From Gammaproteobacteria bacterium (GTDB lineage: Bacteria > Pseudomonadota > Gammaproteobacteria > JASBUN01), in assembly GCA_030147845.1 (NCBI GenBank), contig JASBUN010000038.1, forward strand, positions 1-64,000: DNA of 64,000 bases, written 5' to 3'. A program made the position numbers and the translations under genes. The notes beneath the pieces are model-generated. The model had not been told where the DNA came from, did no database searches, and saw only the letters and a program-made list of their open reading frames with translations. Positions 43,857-51,317 of the stretch are shown here, piece after piece (position 1 is the first letter of the stretch; the number at the start of each line of letters is the position of its first letter).

Positions 43857-44614
43857 CCGATCGCCTTCGCCGCCATCCATACACCTATCACGACGCACAA
43901 CCAGGCAACAAAACGCCGTACCGTAAGCTGATCGACGACATGTACAATCTTTGCGCCAATGACGACGCCAATCACCTCGAAAGCGGTAATAAGGCCAATG
44001 ATCTCGAAATTGATCGCGCCATATTTCAGATTCCCAAGCGTTCCGGAAACCGCAGCGAGAATTTGCACGACTTGACCGGCGCCGATGGTCGTTAGCGGCG
44101 GGAATCCGAGCATGATCATGACCGGGACCGATAGAACCGGCCCACCAGCGCCGGTAAGACCGGCGCCGAATCCGACGAACGCTCCGACTGCAAGTAATGC
44201 AACAAGCTGTAATTGCGGCCTGTCCGAAAACACCGGGCTAACCATGCCGCGCAAAGACCGCAGCGTATACACGCCCGCAAACACGATAACCAAGGCGAGA
44301 ATGATGGAAAGCCGCTGGCCATCGAGCAACGAGTTAGCCCAAGCGCCGAGAAATGCAAACAAGACGGCTCCAACACAGACTGGGATAGTAATACGCCAGT
44401 CGATGCTGCCGCGGCGCTGGAATGAAACGGTGCCAACGACACCGGTTGCAATAAAACTGCACAGGGCGGTGGCCATCGCCTGATGAACACCCAACCCAGC
44501 CAAGTACACCAGCGCGGGAATCAGTAGTACACCTCCCACCCCCACCGCGCCAATCAGCGCGCCGACACCAAGCGCGGACAACGACAGCCAAACCAGGGAG
44601 GAACTGAGAATCAT
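43853..44614 (-). CDS. TauE/SafE-family (sulfite exporter-like) membrane protein
   Basis: 253 aa, 7-8 transmembrane helices, from ATG 44614. The internal repeat typical of TauE is visible: ALGVGALIGAVGVGGVLLIPALVYLAG near the start and VGAFVGFGAGLTGAGGPVLSVPVMIMLG in the second half. Family members export sulfite, sulfoacetate or related anions, or act as general anion permeases. In this operon, release of sulfite from a methylated sulfur compound is a sensible role. Translation is coupled to the GcvT-like gene. The 219-base gap upstream holds no gene. Confidence 0.85.
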   Translation of the reverse strand: MILSSSLVWLSLSALGVGALIGAVGVGGVLLIPALVYLAGLGVHQAMATALCSFIATGVVGTVSFQRRGSIDWRITIPVCVGAVLFAFLGAWANSLLDGQRLSIILALVIVFAGVYTLRSLRGMVSPVFSDRPQLQLVALLAVGAFVGFGAGLTGAGGPVLSVPVMIMLGFPPLTTIGAGQVVQILAAVSGTLGNLKYGAINFEIIGLITAFEVIGVVIGAKIVHVVDQLTVRRFVAWLCVVIGVWMAAKAIG

Positions 44615-44833
44615 GGGACACTTGGTCCTGAGTTGATTAGATTTGTTTTGGGCAACGGCCCACAATCGCGGCGAAACCCGCCCCGCCCCATCGAATGTCG
44701 GAACCATACAAGCAACATGCGTGGCGCATATTCAGCGCGTCAGAGGTGCGGCGCGAGCGTCCATCAACGGAAACTTCGCTCGTTAAAACCGGCGCCCACA
44801 AGCTTCCTGAGACGTTGAGCCGCGCGTAACAAT

Positions 44834-45301
44834 CTAACCCGCGGCAAAGCTGGTCAGTTTGCCGTTTATGAGGAAATTCAGTTGCCGCATGAGGTAGTAG
44901 CCCATCGTGTGGTCATCATCCATCATCGCGAGCATGACATTTCCGGATATTGCCAGCACGGTCGAAGGCGTCAGACAAAACGCCGTGGCGACTCGCCGCT
45001 GTGCTCCCTGGATAAGAGCTGCCCAGCCGAAAACATCGCCGCACCGTATGATCTCACCGGCAGACGTCCTGCGCCCGCCGCGACCAATCGTGAACCGCAC
45101 TACACCCTCGACAAGGATAAAAAAATCCTGCGCGGTATCCCCAAGTTCATAGATCGACTCGTTGCGCTGGAAGGAGACGAGACGCCCGGCATTCGCCAGG
45201 CGTCCCAGATGCTCCGTTGTCAGTTCAGCAAAGAACGCTGTTCGGGAGATAACCCCGATCGGATCTACAACGCTCAACTGACTACCTTCGCCTTCCGTCA
45301 C
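44834..45301 (-). CDS. Stand-alone cNMP-binding-domain protein without DNA-binding domain
   Basis: 155 aa, starting at a GTG that overlaps the PanB-like stop as GTGA. It is one cyclic-nucleotide-binding beta-roll (ILVEGVVRFTIGRG, AGEIIRCGDVFGWAALIQGAQRRVATAF) plus a C-terminal helix (MMDDDHTMGYYLMRQLNFLI). There is no helix-turn-helix, so it is not a CRP/FNR repressor-activator. In the phosphate-binding cassette FGE is replaced by FGWAAL, removing the glutamate that contacts the ribose of cAMP in CRP. The same GWAAL cassette occurs in the ABC permease fusion at 60938-62326. It may sense another ligand or be a structural adaptor. Confidence 0.85.
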   Translation of the reverse strand: MTEGEGSQLSVVDPIGVISRTAFFAELTTEHLGRLANAGRLVSFQRNESIYELGDTAQDFFILVEGVVRFTIGRGGRRTSAGEIIRCGDVFGWAALIQGAQRRVATAFCLTPSTVLAISGNVMLAMMDDDHTMGYYLMRQLNFLINGKLTSFAAG

Positions 45302-46179
45302 TTATTCCAGCCCACCATATCTTTAAATCGATCCAACTCGTCGGGCTGCATGAACACGGTGTGCTCTTTGCCAGGATAAGTTCTGCTCTTGACGTCGTCC
45401 ATATAGCGACGATAACCATCTTCAAGAATCGGAACCAAATCCGTATATACCTTGGAATGACGCGGCGTGTGCGCTTCATAGAGGTGGAATAAATCGGAAC
45501 CGATGATGTGTACGCCGTCCGAGGTACTGCCCGAGCCAAGGCTGATCACAGGTACTGGCAAGGTTTCGGCCAGATACTCCGATACTTCGTTGGTTACCAC
45601 TTCGCACATAATCGAGAAGCAGCCGGCATCGACCATGGCCAGCGCATCGTCCACCAACTCCTTAGCGCGATCAGCAGTTTTACCCTGCGCGCGGAAGCCG
45701 CCCAACTGCGGAATACGCATGGGACAAATGCCGATGTGGCCCTGCACAGGAATACCCGCCTTAACAATGGCTTCAATATTCTTGGCGTGGTGCTGATTAC
45801 CTTCACACTTCATGACTTCCGCATTCGCTTCTGCAACAAATCGGCCGGCGTTTTCCACAGCCTGCTGCTCGGACACGTGAAAACTCATGTACGGCATGTC
45901 CACCATGCGGAGTCCATATTTGGATCCGCGATCAATGGCCTGCGCCATGAATAGGACCTCTTCGAAACTCACCGATACGGTCGAGGGATGCCCAAACAGC
46001 ACCATGCCTCCGGTGTCGCTCACGCACAGGATATCGATACCAAGCCGATCGGCAACAATGGCGTTCTCGTAATCGTACACTGCGAGCTGGGTGATGGCTT
46101 CACCACGCTTTTTCTTTTCGAACAATTCCGGGATGGTGACCTTTTTGCGCTTGGGGGCGTCTGTCTTTTTCTGACTCAT
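45298..46179 (-). CDS. PanB-like ketopantoate hydroxymethyltransferase-family protein
   Basis: 293 aa TIM-barrel protein. The PanB motif order is kept: QLAVYDYENAIVADRLGIDILCVSDTGGMVLFGHPSTV (metal Asp in SDTGG), VDMPYMSF (second Asp), VMKCEGN (Glu), IPVQGHIGICPMRIPQLGGFRAQGKT, and SIMCEVV with the catalytic-base Glu. Sequence between motifs departs from housekeeping PanB. PanB uses methylene-H4F to hydroxymethylate an alpha-keto acid. First in a four-gene operon with cNMP, TauE and GcvT-like genes and a sigma-54 promoter, it may transfer a C1 unit between methylene-H4F and another acceptor rather than make pantothenate. Confidence 0.8.
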   Translation of the reverse strand: MSQKKTDAPKRKKVTIPELFEKKKRGEAITQLAVYDYENAIVADRLGIDILCVSDTGGMVLFGHPSTVSVSFEEVLFMAQAIDRGSKYGLRMVDMPYMSFHVSEQQAVENAGRFVAEANAEVMKCEGNQHHAKNIEAIVKAGIPVQGHIGICPMRIPQLGGFRAQGKTADRAKELVDDALAMVDAGCFSIMCEVVTNEVSEYLAETLPVPVISLGSGSTSDGVHIIGSDLFHLYEAHTPRHSKVYTDLVPILEDGYRRYMDDVKSRTYPGKEHTVFMQPDELDRFKDMVGWNK

Positions 46180-46269
46180 TTACTAGCTCCTAATGGCTGC
46201 CGATGACTCATACGAACCGTCGGTACGTGACTTAGAGGTTGAGCCTTATGCTCGCAGCCGATTAACAAA

Positions 46270-46284
46270 GCAAATCTCGTGCCT
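46270..46284 (-). promoter_or_regulatory. Sigma-54 promoter for panB-like, cNMP, tauE, gcvT operon
   Basis: The minus strand reads AGGCACGAGATTTGC, one mismatch (first T to A) from the consensus, with correct spacing. Leader about 80 bases. Confidence 0.75.
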
Positions 46285-46364
46285 AGGATAAATTATTATT
46301 ATATTCAGATTGTTATAATCATTTTGCAAGGCCTGTTTCCTAACGAGTCACGCCCCCGTGGATT

Positions 46365-46387
46365 CAGTGTGTCGAGAAGAAACACTG
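46365..46387. promoter_or_regulatory. Candidate enhancer dyad for the PanB-like operon
   Basis: CAGTGTGTC and GAAACACTG form inverted arms with one mismatch and a five-base spacer. It contains GTGTGTCG, the same half-site found in other sigma-54-controlled regions of this window. Confidence 0.4.
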
Positions 46388-46506
46388 CAGGCCGAATCGA
46401 AACAGGCGCGTACCCAATCTTGTAGGCGCCGAAAAACAATGCCACAGCCGGCGGTCATCGGTCGGTACGCGGGGCTGCGGCTAGCAAAAAACCGCTGACT
46501 CGACCG

Positions 46507-47952
46507 TCATCCGATTGCATTCCCGATCCGCTTTTTCTGCGCGCGGTCTTTGCGAAACAGGCCCCATTTGCGGCGCCGAACCCATAACGCTTTTCGACCC
46601 ACGCCTAACATGCGGGCAAGCTCCGTTTCACTGTGATCATCCTGATAACGCACGATGCATGCGCGGATGTAATCTTCAACAGACAACGGCTTGTCGGAAA
46701 ACACAATATCAGCCGAGTCCGCCGCCTCTGCCAAGGACGAAGAGGACGTAACGCCGGGGGTGTCCATTAGATGCCTCGCCGTTAGAACATCCGAGTCGGA
46801 TAGTATGATGGCGCGCTCAATCAGATTTTCGAGTTCGCGTACATTGCCCGGCCAATTGTAGGTGCGCAGGAATTGCGTCAGATCATCAGCCATACCTACG
46901 ATCTGCTTGCCCATTTTTCGGCTATATTGAGCGACAAATCGCGCCGCTAATAACTCGACGTCGTCGCCTCGCTCCCGCAGCGGCGGAATTTCGATATTGA
47001 TCACATTGAGCCGGTAAAACAGATCCTTGCGGAAGGTTCCGGCGTCGACCTCCGTACGCAGTGATTTATTGGTGGCGGCCAAAAAACGCACATCAATTTG
47101 ATGCACGCGATTGGCGCCAACCGGCCGAACCTCACGTTCTTGAATCACGCGTAAGAGTTTAACTTGCATGGGCAAAGGCAATTCCGCGATCTCATCGAGC
47201 AGCAGCGTGCCGCCGTTGGCCTCACGCACCAGCCCCTCACTGCTACTGGTCGCACCTGTATACGCCCCTCTGGCGTGACCAAACAACTCCGATTCAACTA
47301 AATCGGCGGGAATCGCACCACAGTTGATGGCAACAAACGGGCCATTGACGCGTGGACTGTTTTCGTGAATCGCGCGCGCCACCAATTCCTTGCCGGTACC
47401 ACTCTCTCCCTGAATCAGCACGGGCGCATCAGATACCGCCACGCGCGCTACCAAATCCAATACCTGCCGCATTGGCGGACTGTTTCCCGAAATCTCGCGT
47501 GACGAGTATGCGTTTTTTAAATTACGTTTTAGTATCCTATTTTCGCGCCTTATCCAGCGCTCTTTTAGCGCGCGTTCAACCGCGTGCACGAAATCCGCGT
47601 TATCGAACGGCTTCATCACATAATCCGTGGCGCCCAAACGCAGCGCCTCAATCGCGGTTTCTATGGATGAAAAGCTTGTCATAAGAATTACCGGGGTTTC
47701 CGGGTCGGCCTCTTTGACCGCCTTGATTATTTCAAGGCCATTGCCATCGGGTAGTTTCAGGTCGGTAATGACCAGATCGAACTCGTCGGAAAGCGCAGTG
47801 CGAATACCTTCTTCGGCATTCTTCGTCATCACCACGCTGTACTCTTTGGACGTAAGCAGGAACTCCACCACCTCAGAAAGCCCAACGTCATCATCCACAA
47901 CCAAAATGCGCTGCGTCGAAGGGATATTCTCCAATGCGGATGACTTACTCAT
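46507..47952 (-). CDS. NtrC-family sigma-54-dependent response regulator
   Basis: 481 aa from ATG 47952, overlapping the kinase stop as ATGA. Residues 15-125 are a receiver domain: acidic pocket D20-D22, phosphoacceptor D64 in LVITDLKLPDG, and K114 in YVMKPF. Residues about 155-390 are an AAA+ sigma-54-interaction domain, with Walker A GESGTGKE (182-189), GAYTGA (229-234, a variant of GAFTGA) and GGTLLLDEIAELP. The last 50 residues are a Fis-type HTH (SETELARMLGVGRKALWVRRRKWGLF). It activates transcription from -24/-12 promoters such as the ten listed in this window. The regulated set is inferred from proximity. Confidence 0.96.
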   Translation of the reverse strand: MSKSSALENIPSTQRILVVDDDVGLSEVVEFLLTSKEYSVVMTKNAEEGIRTALSDEFDLVITDLKLPDGNGLEIIKAVKEADPETPVILMTSFSSIETAIEALRLGATDYVMKPFDNADFVHAVERALKERWIRRENRILKRNLKNAYSSREISGNSPPMRQVLDLVARVAVSDAPVLIQGESGTGKELVARAIHENSPRVNGPFVAINCGAIPADLVESELFGHARGAYTGATSSSEGLVREANGGTLLLDEIAELPLPMQVKLLRVIQEREVRPVGANRVHQIDVRFLAATNKSLRTEVDAGTFRKDLFYRLNVINIEIPPLRERGDDVELLAARFVAQYSRKMGKQIVGMADDLTQFLRTYNWPGNVRELENLIERAIILSDSDVLTARHLMDTPGVTSSSSLAEAADSADIVFSDKPLSVEDYIRACIVRYQDDHSETELARMLGVGRKALWVRRRKWGLFRKDRAQKKRIGNAIG

Positions 47953-49001
47953 ATGCCCTTGCGCTCCCCTGGAAACTCGATGGTAAAACACGCGCCTCCG
48001 GACGCCTTATTGTGGACTTCAATCGTGCCGCCGTGTTCTTGAACGATATCCCACGTAATCGCCAATCCCAGGCCGGTGCCCGCGCCGGCGCGCTTGGTGG
48101 TGAAAAAGGGTTCAAACACGCGGTCCATGGCCGACGGTGGAATTCCGGGTCCGGTATCGTCAATGGTCACCGACACGCGTGACCCGGCAGTTATTCCGCT
48201 ACTGAGCGTAAGTTCCCCGCGACCATTCATGGCCTGTGCGGCATTGAGCGCGATATTGTAAAAAACCTGTTGAATCGCTCCTACCTCACCGCGTATTACC
48301 GCCTCAGGATTGGGATTGTGATGAATCGTAATTTGCTGATATTGCGCATCGCTACGCAGCAGGTAAATCGCTTCCTGTATCGCGAAGTCAACCTCAAAGC
48401 GACGCCTACGATTGTCGCCGACACGCGAATAGTCATTGAGCTTGCGCGATAGTTCCAGAATGCGCTTAACGTTCGCGGCAATATTGGTCAGACCCTTACG
48501 AAACGTCTCCTCGGAAAACTCCTTCTGAGACCGCAAGAGTTGTACCATCGAGTAGGTTGCCGCCAATGGATTGCTGACCTCATGGCAAACCCCGGCCAAC
48601 ATAAAGCCAAGCGATGCCAGCCGGCTGGTCTGAATACGCTCGTGCTCACTCTCCTGAATTTCGGTTTCGTCGATGATGATCAGACAGCCGCCCTCGCCGA
48701 CTCGGGACATAATGAGGCGCTCAAACACGTACTCGGCGGCGGAGTTATCTTCGTATTCGACTTCCTGGGCCACGAGCCACGGCTCGTCGCCTTGCAGCAC
48801 GGCAAGGTATTGCGGATAAACTTCGCTGAATTTCTGCCCGTCCAGATTCAGTTGTGGCGCTTGGCGCGCCCGGGCATTGCTATTCAAGAAATCGATGTTG
48901 CCGGCGCGGCCAATAAGCACCACGGACCACGGCAAGCCTTCGAGGAATTCCTCTAAAGCCACCGATCTGTTGGCATGATCGAGAATTCCGATGTTTCTCA
49001 C
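47949..49001 (-). CDS. Cytoplasmic PAS-domain sensor histidine kinase, partner of the NtrC-type regulator
   Basis: 350 aa from GTG 49001. No signal or transmembrane segment, so the signal is cytoplasmic. Residues about 15-110 look like a PAS domain (WSVVLIGRAGNIDFLNSNAR). The dimerisation/phosphoacceptor motif is GVCHEVSNPLAATYSMVQLL with H140. ATPase boxes are IQQVFYNIALNAAQAMNG (N), VTIDDTGPGIPPSAMDRVFEPFFTTK (G1/F) and GTGLGLAITWDIVQEHGG (G2). The sensed signal is unknown; a C1 or redox metabolite is likely. No sigma-54 element was found upstream, so it is probably constitutive. Confidence 0.94.
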   Translation of the reverse strand: MRNIGILDHANRSVALEEFLEGLPWSVVLIGRAGNIDFLNSNARARQAPQLNLDGQKFSEVYPQYLAVLQGDEPWLVAQEVEYEDNSAAEYVFERLIMSRVGEGGCLIIIDETEIQESEHERIQTSRLASLGFMLAGVCHEVSNPLAATYSMVQLLRSQKEFSEETFRKGLTNIAANVKRILELSRKLNDYSRVGDNRRRRFEVDFAIQEAIYLLRSDAQYQQITIHHNPNPEAVIRGEVGAIQQVFYNIALNAAQAMNGRGELTLSSGITAGSRVSVTIDDTGPGIPPSAMDRVFEPFFTTKRAGAGTGLGLAITWDIVQEHGGTIEVHNKASGGACFTIEFPGERKGI

Positions 49002-49634
49002 TCGCGTTTGACAACCTATTCGTGGCCAATGATGGGGTTCGCTCCTCCTCTCGATTCTCAGCGGATTTCACCGAAAATTCGCTTCCGTGGATGCGACCGA
49101 GGGACAATCGTGCAGACGCATTTTGCTTGGCAACGCCGCAACTCTCCGCCAAATCGCGGGGTCGGCGCAACTGCATCTCGGCCTGTTTAAAGACTATAAC
49201 AAGTTCACCACCTGTTGAAAGTCATTGTACACCCGTATGCATAGCGAACCCGGTCTCTCGCGCCGAAATCGCTCGTCACAAACGCGTTTTGCCTACCGTT
49301 TCGATGGTACCGCAGCCGAATATTAGTGGTTGCTGTCTGTGTCTAAATGTTACAGGCAACGTGAAAAGCATTACGCGTCGTTCTCCTTCTTGCCCATGAT
49401 GCCGCCGTGCATGGCCGCTGGCCGATTGACGCAGGGGTTAGTACGAACGGGGTAGTGCTCTGTTCCTGCAACTGGCACGGTGCTTGCTTTCCTGTAATCG
49501 GGATCCCGGTGCAGGCCCCATTGGCGTGACATATGTGCCTCTCGAAACGGAGAGGCGCGGCTGCGTTGCGAATGGACACACCTCATCGGGACGCGATTTC
49601 AATACCATAGATTATATAAGCAATAGGGCTCATT
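49002..49634. other. Divergent region between the sensor kinase and formate dehydrogenase
   Basis: 633 bases without a convincing gene. Features are the sigma-54 element at 49473-49487 and, 110-145 bases upstream, an inverted repeat GTTGCTGT...ACAGGCAAC (49329-49360) enclosing CTGTGTCT. Confidence 0.5.
49473..49487 (+). promoter_or_regulatory. Sigma-54 promoter for formate dehydrogenase
   Basis: TGGCACGGTGCTTGC matches all fixed positions of the consensus. It lies about 148 bases before the GTG start of the beta subunit gene. Confidence 0.85.
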
Positions 49635-51317
49635 GTGACCACAGAGACGATGCGTAAGAAACGGCGCGCGCAATTTCGCGGACGTAAAATCGACCCGGCC
49701 GCCCTTTCCGAGGTGCGCGCACTGCTTGGCGAACAACCACGACGTCGCGATTTACTGATCGAGTACCTGCACCAGATACAGGATCAATACGGCTATTTGT
49801 CCGCACCGCACTTAGTCGCTCTGGCCGACGAACTCGGCATGGCCTCCACTGAGGTGTATGAAGTCGCCACCTTTTACCATCATTTTGACGTCGTGCGGGA
49901 AGACCACGAAGCACCACCGGCCCTGACCGTACGCGTATGCGATTCGATCACCTGCGCAATGATGGGGTCGGACGAATTGGTCAGCGCGCTGGAAGCAGGC
50001 TTGGGCAACGCCGTGCGTGTGCAACGTGTGCCGTGTGTAGGGCGCTGCGACGCGGCGCCGGTCGCGGTGGTAGGCACATATCCGATCGGCGACGCCAGCA
50101 GCGCGCAGGTGCTCGATGCAGTACGCGAAGGAAAAACGCAGGACCGACTGCCCGTTGATTACGTCGACTATGCATCCTATCGACACACCGGCGGCTATGC
50201 GCTTCTGGTCGATTGCGTACAAGGAACACGCAGTGCCGAGTCCATCATCACGGAATTGGAAAATTCCAATCTACGCGGACTCGGCGGTGCAGGTTTCCCA
50301 ACCGGACGTAAATGGCGCATCGTGCGCGACCAACCGGCACCGCGTCTGGCGGCCATCAACCTGGACGAGGGCGAACCAGGCACATTCAAAGATCGCTATT
50401 ATCTGGAACGCGATCCGCACCGGTTCATCGAAGGCGCTCTGATCGCCGCACACATTGTCGGTATCGACGAGATCTACATTTATCTGCGCGACGAATATGC
50501 AGGCTGCCGGCAGATGCTGGAAAAGGAACTCGATGCGTTGCGATGCGACCCGCCATGTCCGTTGCCGGCGATTCATCTACGCCGCGGAGCCGGAGCCTAC
50601 ATTTGCGGTGAAGAGTCCGCCATGATTGAGTCGATCGAAGGGAAACGCGGCATGCCGCGACTGCGGCCGCCGTTCGTGGCTCAGCAAGGTCTGTTTGGCA
50701 GACCCACCCTGGAACACAACATGGAGACGCTGCACTGGGTGCGCGAAATTGTCGAAAACGGCGCCGACTGGTTCGCGTCGCAGGGACGACACGGACGTAA
50801 GGGGTTGCGCTCGTTCTCGGTTAGCGGTCGCGTCTGCAAGCCCGGCGTCCACTTGGCGCCGGCCGGAATCACCATGCGCGAATTGATTGATGAATATTGC
50901 GGCGGCATGCTGAGCGGTCAGGAATTTTATGCCTATTTCCCCGGCGGCGCCTCCGGCGGCATACTCCCCGCTGCGCTCGGCGACCTTCCACTCGACTTCG
51001 ATACGCTGCAGGAATACGGCTGCTTTATCGGCTCGGCGGCCATCATCGTACTTTCGGATCAAGACCGCGCCCGTGACGCTGCGTTGAACGCCATGCGTTT
51101 CTTCAAAGATGAATCGTGCGGGAAATGCACACCCTGCCGTGCCGGCACGTCCAAAGCATCGACACTTATGGAACGCAAAATCTGGGACGCGGAACTGTTG
51201 GCCGAGTTGGCCGAAGTTATGACCGATGCCTCGATTTGCGGCTTGGGACAGGCCGCCGCCAATCCAATGCTGAGCATATTGAAATATTTCCCTAACGAGG
51301 TCAGTCATGGTAGCTAG
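49635..51317 (+). CDS. fdhB: NAD-dependent formate dehydrogenase beta subunit (NuoE-NuoF fusion)
   Basis: 560 aa from GTG 49635 (AGGG upstream). Residues about 25-165 are a NuoE-like [2Fe-2S] domain (EVYEVATFYHHF, C-x4-C in VCDSITCAM, VPCVGRCDAAP). Residues about 195-555 are a NuoF-like module: NLRGLGGAGFPTGRKW and INLDEGEPGTFKDR (FMN/NADH), GAGAYICGEESAMIESIEGKRGMPRLRPPF, and [4Fe-4S] SCGKCTPCRAGT with C at ASICGLG. The fusion is typical of the tungsten/molybdenum NAD-linked formate dehydrogenase 1 of methylotrophs. It passes electrons from the alpha subunit to NAD. Confidence 0.95.
   Translation: MTTETMRKKRRAQFRGRKIDPAALSEVRALLGEQPRRRDLLIEYLHQIQDQYGYLSAPHLVALADELGMASTEVYEVATFYHHFDVVREDHEAPPALTVRVCDSITCAMMGSDELVSALEAGLGNAVRVQRVPCVGRCDAAPVAVVGTYPIGDASSAQVLDAVREGKTQDRLPVDYVDYASYRHTGGYALLVDCVQGTRSAESIITELENSNLRGLGGAGFPTGRKWRIVRDQPAPRLAAINLDEGEPGTFKDRYYLERDPHRFIEGALIAAHIVGIDEIYIYLRDEYAGCRQMLEKELDALRCDPPCPLPAIHLRRGAGAYICGEESAMIESIEGKRGMPRLRPPFVAQQGLFGRPTLEHNMETLHWVREIVENGADWFASQGRHGRKGLRSFSVSGRVCKPGVHLAPAGITMRELIDEYCGGMLSGQEFYAYFPGGASGGILPAALGDLPLDFDTLQEYGCFIGSAAIIVLSDQDRARDAALNAMRFFKDESCGKCTPCRAGTSKASTLMERKIWDAELLAELAEVMTDASICGLGQAAANPMLSILKYFPNEVSHGS

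Larger units (their letters stand above)
46180..46506. other. Intergenic region between the PanB-like operon and the NtrC regulator
   Basis: 327 bases with no gene. It holds the sigma-54 element for the PanB-like operon (46270-46284) and, about 80-105 bases upstream of it, a near-perfect dyad CAGTGTGTC-N5-GAAACACTG at 46365-46387 that suits an enhancer site. Confidence 0.6.
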
